Source: Cynocephalus volans (lineage: Eukaryota; Chordata; Mammalia; Dermoptera; Cynocephalidae). From it: DNA of 64,000 bases. The notes beneath the pieces were generated by a model. That model worked only from the letters and a program-made list of their open reading frames with translations. It did not search any database and was not told the origin of the DNA. The stretch covers positions 16,636,130 through 16,700,129 of the forward strand of contig NC_084475.1 of assembly GCF_027409185.1 (NCBI RefSeq), written 5' to 3'. The position numbers and the translations under genes were made by a program. Position 1 is the stretch's first letter. Every line of letters starts with the position of its first letter. This document shows, in pieces, positions 35,390-47,879 of the stretch.

Positions 35390-35560
35390 GTTACAACGTA
35401 CTGACTGTGCAGCTTTGGGCAAGCCACTTTACTTCAAGCCTTGGTCTTCTCATCCCTCAGATGGGAGACAAGTCCTTACCTCACAGGTGTGCTGTGAGGA
35501 CTAAATGAGATAACGGAGAGTGCTGAGCAGAGTAGCTGACTGGTAGCATGTGCTCAATAA
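35390..35560 (+). mobile_element. MIR SINE
   Basis: Contains TGTGCAGCTTTGGGCAAGCC, CTCATCCCTCAGATGGG and GTGAGGACTAAATGAGATAA in the MIR order, ending near ATGTGCTCAATAA. Confidence 0.8.
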
Positions 35561-35639
35561 CCAGCCTCTCACCCCACAAGGTTTGGTGGGGCCACCCTCT
35601 CCTCTGCTGGATCTGCCCTTAATCATCCTCCAGCCCACA

Positions 35640-36000
35640 GATGGGCTCCTTCTGGTTCATTCCAAGAGGAAAGGCAAGGCCTCAGCCACCTCTGCCTTCA
35701 GGATGAAGCCCCAGCTCCCTGGGGTTAGGGAAGGCATCTTGCCCTCTGGTCTCTGTGGGCCTCCTGAGCCCCAAGGGACCCAGTGTCCTCCCCTCACAAG
35801 GCACCTCCGAGCTGGATGAGGCCCAGCCTGCTCCTCAGTGCTCTCCCAGCAGCCCGAACTACTGCTCCACTTCTCTCACTGTGGAAGCTGCTGAACCCTT
35901 TCTTTCTCCGTTAGACCGTAAGCTCCTCCTGCACAGGGACCATGGCTTAGTCACTGTCACACCCAGAGCCTAGCACAGTGTCTGACCCATCAGAGGATTC
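35640..36000 (+). mobile_element. L2-like LINE fragment
   Basis: GACCGTAAGCTCCTCCTGCA, CAGGGACCATGG and GCCTAGCACAGTGTCTG follow the L2 3'-end order. Confidence 0.55.
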
Positions 36001-39000
36001 AGTCAGTACACAGGGCCGACCAACTCTCGAGTGTGGTCCTGAGGCTTGAGGGAGGCCACTCACAAATGTCCAGGGTCAGCCTCAGGGTAGGCTAGCCCAA
36101 GACATGAAACCCTTCCACGGCACTAGGATTAAGCAGGTATAAACTGCTTATTTCCCATAAATGTCCTGTTGTGATAATCCATCCTAAGGCTCTAATCACC
36201 TGTGGCGATGGACTCTGGGTGAAAAGTGAGTGGACCAGGAGAGTCTTAGGTGTCTTTCACACTCAAACTGATTTTGGCATCTTTCCTTCTGGAGGTACTG
36301 CAGCCTGAGACATGAGTTAAGGGTGGCACGAAGTGTCTACGTGTGGCAGGAGGAATATAAGGTAATATTGCCATTTAGGTTAGGATCCCCAAATAGAATG
36401 GTTTTCATTTATACAATCTGGTAGATCTCATACCTATTCCTCAATGTTTATGGGGCAGGACTCCGGAACTGCGGCTGTTCAGTAGGAAAGACCAAAAGCA
36501 AATGGTAAACGAGAGAGAAGACACACGTGCACACACAAAATAAAAACAGCAGCAGCAACACCACCACCACCACTGCCGCTGCCACCACGCCATGAAACGC
36601 TGGGACCAAGAGGCTGCCCAGGAGAGCTGTCCTGACTCTGAAGTCACAGGAGTCCCTGCTACAAACTCCAGCATTCTACAAGCCTTAGCCAGGGCCAGAA
36701 AGTGGTTCCTTGTGTAACAGAGTCAAGACTCAGATCTGAAGTCTCTGTTCTCACTGGCTTCCTGACATACTCTGTGATTGGGGAGATTTAGCAGTGAGAA
36801 TGAGGCACCCTCTTCCCTGAAAGGACTCTGAACAGCCCACAGCAAGCTCCTGCGGCTGCTCTCCCTCAGCCTTGCTCTGATGGTGAGACTGGGATGCCGA
36901 TGAGGACTTCCTGAGAGAGCACCACCATTTTCCCTGGCCGAATCCAGGGCCCTCCGGCCAGAAAATGGAGCTTGGAGATTTAAAACCTTCACGGGAAATG
37001 GATAAAGGTGCTTTCCATTCAAATCAGAAATGGGAGAGAGAAGAGACCTCTAGAGGTAGATTTTGGGAGCACATTTAGGGAAATTTCACATACCCCTTTC
37101 CTACCTCTATCAAGCCACTAATTAAATTAAAGGGCTATAATAATTCAATTGTCTTTGTAGCATTTCTCTCCAGGGGAAAGAAACAGTCCGGATTTTTCCT
37201 TAGTGTATATCACATGCAAATTTTCCTAGTAGCAACTTATTCTTGGGTTTTGAGGCTTGAAGAGAGGAGTGAACTGAATGTGAGGTCCCCATATAAGTAT
37301 TCTTAGATTTCACTGGATGTGCCAACTCTGTGCAATGCAGTCATTTAACAATTCTATTTCCGCCAAAAAACAAAACAAAACCCCAAACCATCTTTGCCTT
37401 TTTTCATCACATACAGTACCCAGAGCCTTTTCACAGGACTATCGCTTGTCCCTGATCTACTATCAGGCCACCTGTGTAATATTCCACCAAATTTCTTGGA
37501 ACCACATCTACTCAGCATGGTCTCATAATTCCAATCTTCTTACTACCTGCACCTGTCATCTACCTGTCATTTTAGATTTTCCCCCTTTGAGAACCTTTCA
37601 GAAGCAATCTCAGAACACACACCCCACCCCACTGCCCAACCCGTGTGAAGAACCAGAAATCCACCCTTAGTCTGGGGGGCCTAAGAAGACCGGGAAGCTT
37701 TTTAGGGGAAGGAGGACTGGAATGACACAGGTGCCCTCCACACCTCTCACAAGCAGGAGGAGAGTGGTGAGGATGGGAACGGGCACGGGTCTTGCCACCA
37801 GCTGGGTCTCCTGGCAGAGCACACATAAGCACAATGCAGGGCACAGGGACACCACAGGACACTCCCCTGGGCTCTGCTTCCATCAGCCCTCCATGAAGGG
37901 AATGGAATCCACTTGAAGAGGGAAACACTCAAAGCAGAGACCAGGTGTATAAGCAGCTGTCCTGATGGAGGAGAGAGTTGGCCACAGGAAACATAAGGAG
38001 CCATACCAGCCTACGGTTGCCTCAGTTGCAGGATGGAAGTTCAACTTACAGCTGAGGGTGAAGAGACCTATTTATTCCACAGGACCTACTAAAGTGGTGC
38101 TCTTCTCTTTAACCCAATGGATACTTCCAGAGAGTTCCCCAGCACTTTGCTACCAGTGTGATGCCACAGCAGAACTAGAGAAACATTTTGTCAAGATAAC
38201 AGAGGTGCAGCCCTTGAGGCCTCTGGGGAGGATACAACGGGACATTCAGTGTGCATATGCCCGAGTCCCTCTCCCGATGGCCTGTCTGGCCCAAACCGTG
38301 AACCCAGTTTAACCACAGAACAGTTGGCTCCAGAAATCACCACAAGGAACCCTAGGGCTGCTTTCTTCCTTCCAGGCCTCGCTCCCTGCCCACAATCCCA
38401 TAAGTGGAATAAATAGCAGGGAGGCCGGAGGGGTTGGGAAGAGGGGGAAGCAGGAGGAATAAGCTCACTTTCCCCCAGCACTGTTGGCTACAATGGGCCC
38501 AGCAGCTCCCTCTGCCAAGAAATGGCAGCCCCTTGAGGGAGGCAGGACCCTGGGTTTCCCTCTTGAAGCCGGTACAGGATGGCCAGTATAGAGCTGCCAC
38601 AGACACAGGGCAGAGGTAGGCTGGAGACATCATCTTCACCCAACTACTGACAAGGATGCCAATTAAAGACACATCCTTCCTCTAATCCTTGCCACAGAGC
38701 ATTCCCACTATTGCTGAACAAACTTAATATATTCCCACAAATATTTTTTCTTGGAACATCTTAGTGTATTGAATACATGCCCTTGACACTTGGGAATGGA
38801 AACCTTGTTTACAGCCCAAAGCAGGAGCCTCTCAGATATGCACACGCCCAGCAAGCTAGGTGTCAGGGCTAAGCATAGGCAGGGAGGACAGTGTTGGCAC
38901 AGAGTGAACATGAACTTTCACATGAAGTCTAGATAACATAAATGAATTTAAAAATAAACCAGACAGGTTTACACTTGGCAAAAAGACGTGGAACACAAAT

Positions 39001-40311
39001 GGACAGACGGAAGCAAGGTCAGGAGTGGAAAGGCTAGCAGCGAAGTGGACCCTGGGCCCCAGCAGCTCCAGTTGAGTTCTAACTGGCAGGAGGCTGGCCA
39101 CATGGCCAATGCTCCCTCCTCCACCAGCAGGCAGGGAGGAAATCTTCCCTGGGCCTGTGCAAGAGAAGCAGGTGATACCGCCTCTTTTGGCCCTAGTAAA
39201 GACAAAGAGACCTGGGCAGTATCTTCAGGACAAACTAAATAGAAAATGGCCAAAGAGCCCTTTGAAGGCTGCAGCAAGTGTCTCCTGAGAATTCTGGCTT
39301 CCCCTGCCACAGCCTGCATGGGGCCAGAGCATGCTGGGACTGTGTCCTGCACAGGCTGATGGAGAGTGGCAACCACGGGAGGTCATGTGGCAACACCTCC
39401 AGCCACTTCGCTGAGCGAGTAAAGCACTGGACCCATGGTGTGGCTGTTCTGAAGCTGAAGCATGTCTTCACTCAAGGGATGTTTAAGAGGATTACAAATG
39501 GCACAATGTAAAGGACAATCTCTATAGTAATACCAGGAGGGAACACTTGACCGAGTCCATTTGAGCAAGACTTGGAGCCCTTGAACAAGCACATGGAGTA
39601 GAAGGAAGTCAGTGCTCAAGAGTGATTAACATGGTTCCTTCATGACAAATCATGCTAGGTTCAGTGGGGAATCATGAGAGTGAATAAGTGGCACACCGAC
39701 AACCTGACCAAATTTAAAGATAGGGATCCAGGGAGCACAGTCACACCTGACCCCTGACCTCTCCTTTGGGATCCAAATCTAACGTACTATGCAACGGGTA
39801 ATGCAGAACTCACTGGGTCACAAAGTCACTAGCCTATAAAATGCTGGCTTTCAAATTCCTCTTTGATCCTAACTTAAACACATTTCTTCTGAGGAACTAC
39901 AACTTCACTTTTAAAGGGCTCAGGCTCTCTTTCCAAGACCTTTGCAGAGACGTGGTATTTGTCTGCACACACTTCCTGCTGATGGAAACAAGACCAGGCC
40001 ACTGACATGGTATCTGCAAGACTGTGATGGAGTGGGGCATGGTTACTCTGAATTGTGAGGAGAGGAATTTTTGCTCCTTTCTTCCTATCCAATATTCTCA
40101 CTCAGAGCAGGGGTAACTCTTTGCAAAAAGCTCGAGGACCCTCCCGAGACCACATCACTTCCTTTCAGCAACTGGTCTCCAGCATCTTAGCACATCCCAG
40201 GCCTTCTTGGCAGGAACTGCAGAGCAAGAGGTGGGTGTACAGGGTGAGAGCAGGGATAAGAGCAGAGGGATCATCTCCCACCAAGTTCATGTTCAGCAGA
40301 CTGCCACTCAC

Positions 40312-40422
40312 CGGGTAAGCAGACCTCAGAGCACAGCTTATTGTCCAGTGCTTTCACGCTTGCGATGTCAAAGTCATTGTTATTGTCACACTCCATACCT
40401 AGAAATGCGCATGTCCTCTGGC
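40312..40422 (-). CDS. RNF157: RNF157 coding exon (QRTCAF...SEVCLP)
   Basis: 111 nt: two bases completing a glycine codon, 36 codons and one base over. The acceptor is TTACAG and the donor GTGAGT. Encodes the segment starting QRTCAFLGMECDNNNDFD. Confidence 0.93.
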
Positions 40423-41160
40423 CTGTAATGGAGTTAATGCAGTTAGAGAGGGGCTGGCTGTGTTTTTCTCTGCTTTGCTGTCCTTAAAATAAAAATTTTT
40501 TAAATGGAGACAAAAAAAATCAAATCATATGTTAAAAAAGACTATAATTAAGTCAGTAAAGAGTGGACAAAAAGGAGGTCAAATTGTGTGGGCATGTCTG
40601 TGTTCTTGTGCCATCCTGCTGTCTCCCTAATTGGCCCCTTTCCATCTGCTATTCCCTAATAGGTCAGATCACCGGGAGGGCTGTGGGACACAGGCTCAAC
40701 CGAGAACCACAACAGCAGGCAGAGCTCTGCCAGTGGCCAGGCCGGTGAGACTGTGGCTGACAGGAGCTACAGAAAACCAATGGGATCACCCTACTCATGC
40801 CAGTGTCTATCTCGGGGCAAACTGGGTGTGTTCATGACCACAAGGCTCTGCAAAATGATGCATACATAAAGCAACAACTAAAGGTCTTAGGTTCCATAAT
40901 TTTGCATGCCAAATCAGAATGACCACATTCACAAAATTATGATTAAAGTTCTTATGAGACCTAAGTCGTTATTTTGAGTATGTTTCAACTGACTAATCAG
41001 AAACCTACAGACAGGTAAGAGGGGATGGGGAAAGTTTTAGAAATTATTTTCCAAGTTCCCCTTCTTTTTTTTCCTTGGTGAAAGGGAGATAAGAAGACAT
41101 AAACCCGCAGTGTGGACTGGAGAATGTCAGGCAGAAACAAACCTGGCCTTTCTGCACCTT

Positions 41161-41254
41161 TTTTGGGGCAGCTGGCTGGTAAGAGGATCCAAACCCTTGA
41201 CCTTGGTGTTATTAGCACCACGCTCTAACCAAGTGAGCTAACCAGCCACTCCAT
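41161..41254 (-). mobile_element. Monomeric tRNA-like SINE
   Basis: GCTGGCTGGTAAGAGGATCC, CCTTGACCTTGGTGTTATT and a reversed A box AAGTGAGCTAACCAGCC. Short duplicate TGCACCTTTT / TGCACTTTTT beside it. Confidence 0.82.
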
Positions 41255-42306
41255 GCTGCACTTTTTAGAAGCAAATATTCTATGGGGAAAACAATCAGAA
41301 AGGATAACTATGGAGCTTTGAGCACTGAAGTCATCAATGAGGTCAGTGAAGCTTGCAGACCTGCTTGGGCTGGTGTGCAAGAGTGTGCGGGAGGCCCAGC
41401 CTCAAGGCCCCATCCTTTCCTTCAGGCTCCGAGGCCAGGGGGAGCTGTCCAGTCTGCATGCACACCCCCTGACACTCCCCAAGCAATGGCCAGCGCTAAA
41501 GCAGAAGCGACTGGGATGACATCGCACACGTGTGCTCTGGAGGTGCCCTCTGCAGGAGGCATCTCCAGCAGCAGAGGGAAGAGTCTGGCTTCTGGAACAT
41601 GCAGTTCTCCCTGCCCAGAGTGACTTTTCCAGCCCCCTTCTTCCTACTTCCTTGCTCTGTAGGTCATTCTTTCTTTTCTAGCCTTACTAGAAACAAAATT
41701 CTTCCAACTGAAGATATAACTGAAGACTGAACTATGGTAAAGAAAATCATTACAACAGACTACAAAATACTTGGCTAAGATAAGCTGCTGAAGAAACTCG
41801 TATCTGTTTCCTGACGACACCTTTAATGTGTCTGCTGGCTCCTGAGACCCCTGTTTTACAGTGACGCCAACCATTTTCTTCACTAAAGCAAAACCCAACC
41901 AGCTCAAATAGTTCTCCCTCCCAAATGGAAGAAACTGCTACTGCTGCTCCACATCAGGGCTGCTAGAGCAGCTTGGTGGGGCTCAGCTGGAAAGCTGCAC
42001 AGGAAGGCAGGTGACAGGCATTACCCAAGAAGCTCCAGAATCTACTAAATGTAAATGTAGAACTATACATGACTTCTGCAGCATCCTCACCCTGACATCG
42101 CTGGCTCTGGGTCTCAGAATGAGCTGGGAAGGTCACTGAGGTCATTGATACCCTTCTTGCTTTGATATGCAATTGAGAAGACAACCTTTCCCCCAACAGC
42201 CACACAACTCAGCAGTGCCACCAAGTCACACCGCACCCCTTTCTTTACCCTTAAAAGAATACCCAGGAAAGAAATATAAGAGGAGACAAAGGACCAGGTC
42301 TTTTAC

Positions 42307-42355
42307 CATCTTCTTGTGTGGGTGATCCATCCTCTTCCTCTATGACATCGTTTCC
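42307..42355 (-). CDS. RNF157: RNF157 coding exon (GNDVIEEEDGSPTQED)
   Basis: 49 nt: 16 codons plus one base. The acceptor is GTCCTAG and the donor GTAAAA. The acidic peptide matches the human C-terminal region. Confidence 0.9.
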
Positions 42356-42504
42356 CTAGGACAGAAGGAAGGCCCTATGAGTCTGTAAAGCAAGTAAAAT
42401 GAGTACACTGATCGGCTGGAGGCAGAACTAATCATCCTAATGGCATCTGACTCCAGGGCCTATGTCAACAGTGTACATTTCTCTTCTTTAATATGCCCAG
42501 AAGG

Positions 42505-42641
42505 GGCCGAGCCGTGACGCAGTTGGTAGAGTGCTGCGCTGGCAGCGCGGCGACGCTCCCGCCGCGGGTTCGGATCCTATATAGGACTGACCGGTGCACT
42601 CACTGGCTGAGTGCCAGTCACGAAAAAAAAAAAAAAAAAAA
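42505..42641 (+). mobile_element. SINE with a variant tRNA-like head
   Basis: Head GGGCCGAGCCGTGACGCAG, A-box-like TTGGTAGAGTGCTGC, B box CGGGTTCGGATCC, then TATATAGGACTGACCGG and an A run. The stretch after the A box is GC-rich (GGCAGCGCGGCGACGC) and differs from the common CYN-like units here, so it is a distinct subfamily. Confidence 0.8.
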
Positions 42642-42676
42642 GACAAACAGTGCCCATCTTCCAGCACTGAGCTTAT

Positions 42677-42844
42677 GGGCCGGCCCGTGGCTCACTCGGG
42701 AGAGTGCGGTGCTGATAACACCAAGGCCCCGGGTTCGGATCCCATATACGGATGGCCGGTTCGCTCACTGGCTGAGCGTGGTGCTGACAACACCAAGTCA
42801 AGGGTTAAGATCCCCTTACCGGTCATCTCTAAAAAAAAAAAAAA
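42677..42844 (+). mobile_element. CYN-like SINE dimer
   Basis: Near-consensus dimer: GGGCCGGCCCGTGGCTC head, GGATGGCCGGTTCGCTC second unit, CGGTCATCTC and poly(A). It lies 35 bp after the preceding SINE and shares one outer target duplication with it (42490-42504 and 42845-42859). Confidence 0.9.
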
Positions 42845-43581
42845 AATATGCCCAGAAGGCTTAGCAGAGGCAGAGTTTGCCCGGTGAGGCACGACTGACC
42901 TACAGGAACTAGGTCTGAGCCACATTATAGATATATGCTTGGATGGTCTGTCAGGAATACCCTTGTTAATAGCTTAGCTGATACTGTTTCTCTTCGGTGG
43001 AAATAAAAGCTATTAATTGAAAAAGCAAATAGTGAGATCATAAAACTTTCAGAAGTCCCTTAGGATCCCAAACTATGTCCGAATACTCCTTTGAGAGCAG
43101 ATAGCTCCAGAAAACTTCTCGAGCCATCACTGTGAGCCAGGCATTCCATGGCATGCCACAAACACCATGGTGAAGGTACTCCTCGCACTGAACCGTAATC
43201 CTGTCTGCCCACTGGATGGGGCTCCTGGATGGGGAGAGTAGGTGGGGGAGGCAGAAACCTTGCCACTCAGGCCTGCATGTGCCCCAGTGCTAGGGAGCAC
43301 CTGCGACATAGTCACCCTGTGCAAACTAGATGAACGAAGGTCAACACATTCTCAAGGCCCAGGGCCTGGCCCAGAAAGTTCCTTCTTGACCTCACTCCAC
43401 ACCAATCATGCTTAGAACCAGTGGCCTCTGCTGCCAGACAGTCAGTCCACAGGCCAGAGCGGGCAGCTGCTTTTGCTGCCATCCTACACTCCACTTCTAA
43501 GTGACCTGGGCTCGCCACCCAGGAAGGCTGCAATGCTGTGTCCTCACTGGCACCCCCGGCCACTGCTGGGGAAGGGGTTAC

Positions 43582-43647
43582 CTCTGCATCCTGCCCTCCT
43601 GCTGGGAGGTCAGCAAAGTTGCTATCTGGAGACTCCACTGGCATCAC
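43582..43647 (-). CDS. RNF157: RNF157 coding exon (VMPVESPDSNFADLPAGGQDAE)
   Basis: 66 nt, 22 codons, phase 0 at both ends. The acceptor is TTTGCAG and the donor GTAACC. Confidence 0.9.
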
Positions 43648-43923
43648 CTGCAAAAAAAGCAATGAAGACCCAGGGCACAGTTGGCACAGGCTCTCCTAGC
43701 ATACGTTCATAACAGCAAACCCAACCCCCGTCTTCTTCAGTACAAAATTAGGGCTGAGCAGAAGAGTCCAATCTAAGGGAATGTCTTGTTTTCCACAGCA
43801 CTCCTCCCAAGCACTCTCTTTTGGGGGCTCTGCAGCCATCCCTGGCAGACCTTTTGTTAAGTTACTTCGGACACGTATGCAAAGCACAGGGAAGCAAGCA
43901 TGGTCCCTGTGCCCCTCCCTTAC

Positions 43924-44096
43924 CTCTCCTTCCTCTGAGGGGGCCCTGCAGGCAGCCTGGGGGGAAGGGAGAGCTTCTCCCTCCTCTTCAGTGCCAGGGG
44001 CGATGTAGGAACCAGACATGGAGGAGACCGTGTCAGTGCTGATCTGGGAGGACGCCATGGACATGACTGACTGGGCCAGACTGCTACTGGCAGGGT
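43924..44096 (-). CDS. RNF157: RNF157 coding exon (DPASSSLAQ...PSEEGE)
   Basis: 173 nt: two bases, then 57 codons. It is Ser-rich, then acidic. The acceptor is CTCCAAAG and the donor GTAAGG. Matches the family region between the RING and the C-terminus. Confidence 0.93.
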
Positions 44097-44577
44097 CTTT
44101 GGAGACAGAAGTTGGAGGAAGGAGAGAGACGTTAGGCATAGTTTCTACAGACTTAATGAGGAGCAGAGCCCTCTCCTGCACTCAGGCAGTGAGGAGAACT
44201 GTGGCCTTATCTCACCCTTCCCTAAAGAAGGTTTTAGGCTTAAGGTTTTCCAAGATTCTGCTCCTTCATATGTCAGAGCTCAGAACTCAACCTCAGGGAC
44301 CAGGGATTTGCTTTTCCCTGTTGCAATTTAAAGGAAATCTGATGATGGCAGGACTGGGACTAAGAGAACTGATCTCCCCTAGCACAGGGTAAGCCCACTG
44401 TCCAGTCCCATCGTAGAAGAGCAAGTCCCCTTCCCTCTCAAGTCGGGGCCTATGTAAGTCAAGCAGCTCAGATATTGGCTTGCTGCTCCCAAGTCCATTC
44501 CCGGAGGAAAAACCAGGACAACTGTGGACTCAGTTGAGTGGAAAAAATGTGCAGCTGCCCCCTGCACCCATCTGTAC

Positions 44578-44689
44578 CTTCTGGGGAGGAAATTGTGGAA
44601 GAGAGAGGCGTCCCTGTGCAAGATGACTGGTCGATAGCTCCCGATGATGACAAGGTAAGATTTTCGCTTTCTGGAGTGACACCACATTC
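44578..44689 (-). CDS. RNF157: RNF157 coding exon (ECGVTPESEN...)
   Basis: 112 nt: 37 codons plus one base. The acceptor is CCCCAG and the donor GTACAG. Ser/Thr-rich and probably disordered. Confidence 0.93.
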
Positions 44690-45249
44690 CTGGGGAGTGT
44701 GGGAGGACACTGAGTGAGCACAAGTCAAACGTGCTGGAGAAGGAGGTAAGGGCAGGGGTCCTGGGTAGGGGTGAGGAGGAAAGGGGCACTGGGAGGAGCT
44801 AAGGCCCCCTACTGCCAGTTGACGTGAGTGGCACGCAGAGGAAGTGCCAGCTTCTCTCCTGCTGTCACTGCACCTCAGCCCCGCCTGGATGGCTGTCTCC
44901 CAGGGGAGGGCACATTTCAGTCAGCACCTCCTGCCTGAGGCAAAGCATCTGCTGGGGCTATACAAAGACTGCAGCTCAGGTGACACAGGCCCTATAGCAG
45001 CTGTGACATGGGGACACCCCAGGTTTCCCTGGGATTATGAACAACTTTCCTTCTGAAGGAAAAGAATAGAAAACCCGCAGAGGGCTCACTGCCTGCAGAA
45101 TGGATGTGCACATCAAGTTAGTTCCAGCTCAATCGATCTCAAACAAACAATGCCTTTTCCCCCCAAGCTGACTCCTCCCACATCCCCATCTGTGACCCTG
45201 ACCCCCATCTGTCAGTCACCTGACCACACACCTCACCCGTCCCAAGTAG

Positions 45250-45860
45250 ATGCAAAGTTCTACTGACTGTATCTCCACAATCTGCTCTCTCCTCTCCAGG
45301 CATTCCCTCCAGCCTGGGCCACCAAGACTGGTTCCTGGCTCTGTCTGTCTCCTGTCTAACCCAGTCTACACACCCTGTCAAGCTGCCCTGGGGGAGCCCA
45401 GCTCTCACTGTATCACTGGCCTGCCATGAGCCTCTGCCTACACCGTCCCCTACACCGTCCCCCCACTACCTGGAGGTTTCTCTCACCTTTCTTCCATGTC
45501 TAAAACATTTCAAGATTCAACTCAAAGGCCGCTCCTCTATAACACTTTTCTGATTTCCTCCACTTATGGTAATCTTGTACCTCTCTGCCACAGCACTTTA
45601 TTGTCCCTGTTTTGGGTGCACTTATTTTCTGTAGTTAAAATTAATTCATTTGTTCATTCATTCATTGAATAGTTACTGAACAAGAGCAACGTGCCAGGTA
45701 TGGAGCTATGATTCATGTACATATCCTGTCCTAGCTAGACCTGAGCTCCTAAGGACAGGGACATTTTATTATCTTTGTATGTCCTGCTGTACCTAGCTCA
45801 GCACCTACAGACAGTAGACAGATAATAACCCTCTGTTAAGTAAAGTCTGTGAGGGATGCA
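45250..45860 (+). mobile_element. L2-like LINE fragments in RNF157 intron
   Basis: Text resembling L2 3' ends: ATTCAACTCAAAGGCCGCTCC, CAGCACTTTATTGTCCCTG, GACCTGAGCTCCTAAGGACA. Heavily diverged. Confidence 0.5.
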
Positions 45861-46119
45861 CAGCGTAGAAAATGCCAGCCTTCCACTCACGCCCACTGAC
45901 CTCCCAGCACACAGCCTCAGTGCCTTCTACCTGCTGCCCTATGCCTGGGGTCCTTGTTCTTGTATATCTGCATCACTCGCTCTCCCACCACCCTCAGTCT
46001 CTGTTCCTGGACCACTTTTAAAACGGCAACCCCACTTCTAGGCTGGGTACCCCTTTCCCCTCGGCTGACACACTGATCCAGAGGACCATCTGACACACCA
46101 ACATTTTTTGCTTATTGCC

Positions 46120-46320
46120 TTTGTATCAACTCCCACCCCAACTAGCAAGAATACAAGTGCCATGAGGGCAGGGACTTTTGTAGTTTCTTCATTGCTACCA
46201 TCCTCAGCAGACAGGCCTGGTAAATAATACTGACTCCATATATTATTGAACAAATGAATCTAACAAAACCTTTGCTGCTACCTCCGAGGGTATTAAAAAG
46301 GTGTTAGATGAATGAATGAA
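46120..46320 (+). mobile_element. L2-like LINE fragment
   Basis: AAGTGCCATGAGGGCAGGGA followed by ATTGAACAAATGAATC, typical of the L2 3' terminus. Confidence 0.6.
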
Positions 46321-46404
46321 AGCAGATGGACATAAACAGCCATGCAGGTAGGAAGAAAGTACCTGGAGCCCAACACCCAAGAAAGGGAGAAAAATGTAAG
46401 TTAC

Positions 46405-46513
46405 CTCTCTGAGATGATGAGCTGATGGTCTCTGAGAGAGCTGTGTCTCCGACTCACTGCAAGAACGCTCGTCTTCCTCTTCATGCAACACGGAGGAATT
46501 TTGGGAAATGGAT
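46405..46513 (-). CDS. RNF157: RNF157 coding exon (SISQNSSVLHEEED...)
   Basis: 109 nt: one base, then 36 codons, phase 0 at the 3' end. The acceptor is TTTACAG and the donor GTAACT. An acidic HEEEDERSCSESET stretch follows the start. Confidence 0.93.
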
Positions 46514-46734
46514 CTGTAAAAGTCCAGAGGGAAAAGCAGCTGTATCCAATATCCATTTAAAGAATGGAATTTACCCTGTATTCCATTAACCAGACTTCAT
46601 AGGAAGAGGAGGACCTACGGGAGGGGAATTGAAGAGGAAATCCAAATCTTAAGGAGGAGGAGAAGAGAGGAGGGAAAGAGAACCAGGGAGGGACTGAGAC
46701 CTCTTCTGGGTGTCAGCAACTCTAACATTTACCT

Positions 46735-46830
46735 TTACCTCGTTCAGTGACTTGCTGTCTATACTTGGGATGAACCACTGACATTTTCAGGGTCTCAGTA
46801 TTTTCATCTGTAAAATACTCTCCTTTACTC
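46735..46830 (+). mobile_element. MIR-like fragment
   Basis: GTTCAGTGACTTGCTGTC, then GGGTCTCAGTATTTTCATCT, a degenerate MIR core. Confidence 0.5.
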
Positions 46831-47040
46831 TGCCACAGAAACCTTGTCACAATTTTAAATGGTTAAAAGATACAGATCCCGTTTCCTTCAGCCTTCAGAC
46901 TAAGGGATGCTCTCCACCAGTCAGGCCCCATCCACAGTGCTCCTCGTCCTCTTCCCTGTACCCCAATCCCTGCCCCCCAGAAAAGAAAGCACATGTAAGA
47001 TATCTGTCTAATCAATTCTCCTAATTATCTAACATACCAT

Positions 47041-47133
47041 TTTTTTTTTTGGCAGCTGGTCAGTATGGGGATCCGAACCTGTGACCTTGTGTTATAAGAC
47101 TGTGGTCTAACCAATTGAGCTAACTGCCCAGCC
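47041..47133 (-). mobile_element. Monomeric tRNA-like SINE
   Basis: T tail, GGCAGCTGGTCAGTATGGGG, ATCCGAACCTGTGACCTTG and a reversed A box CCAATTGAGCTAACTGCCC. Confidence 0.82.
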
Positions 47134-47340
47134 TTACTTTCATTTCTTAACGTATGGGTAATCTTCCTCCCAAGGGTTCACCTCAGGTCTTTCGTGAGAC
47201 TAAGCAGCTCTGGGAACAGCCCAGAGGGTCTAGTATGTCCCAGGGCCCCAGGACTTGCTCCAGCCTGCAGCAGGAGTATGATGGGTTGAAAGTGTTCATC
47301 AAGGACCCTAGGGACAATGCTGCTGAGCACTGCTACTCAC

Positions 47341-47579
47341 TTGGAAAGACTTTTTTTGAGCTTGAGTCCTTGGCTGCTGCAGTCAGACAGGCGGTCAAGG
47401 GGCGAGAGCGTCCTGACAGGGGGCAGGTGGCCATCACTGCCATACGAAGGTAGCATTCCTGAGAGGTGGCCATCCCCAAGCACGTGAAGTGGAGGGACTG
47501 CTGGGGATGGGGTGAGGGGCCCATTGAGGGCCTCCAGGAGAGACACCACTTCATAACCTGGTGGAATATTCTCTGAGGA
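47341..47579 (-). CDS. RNF157: RNF157 coding exon (SSENIPPGYEVVS...)
   Basis: 239 nt: 79 codons plus two bases. The acceptor is CCCCTAG and the donor GTGAGT. Contains LLEALNGPLTPSPAVPPLHV and ends LKLKKSLS. Family-like throughout. Confidence 0.94.
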
Positions 47580-47879
47580 CTAGGGGAATCAGAGACAGGT
47601 TGAAAAATTAATTAAGTACTTTTTGCTGTATGGCTTGATCATGTTTCTTACTCTACACTAAAAAATGTTTTCTTTTACATCTGGTCTGGGGTGTCTGGCA
47701 AAAAAATCCTCAGCATTAGAGGCAGAGAAAAGATAAAATGTCAAAGAATCACAGATTCCTAGTATGTACCACATTTATTTAGAAACCAGAAGGCTTCATT
47801 GCCCTTGCTTTCATAGGCTGTGTAATAAACCCATTCCTAATTTGAAGGGTGTTATAATAGGGTTAGGAATTTCTTTTTT

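Larger units (their letters stand above)
34530..40311 (-). other. RNF157: RNF157 last intron
   Basis: About 5.8 kb, non-coding. A MIR lies at 35390-35560 and an L2-like segment at 35640-36000. The remainder (36000-40300) is unique-looking, with no gene recognised. Confidence 0.8.
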
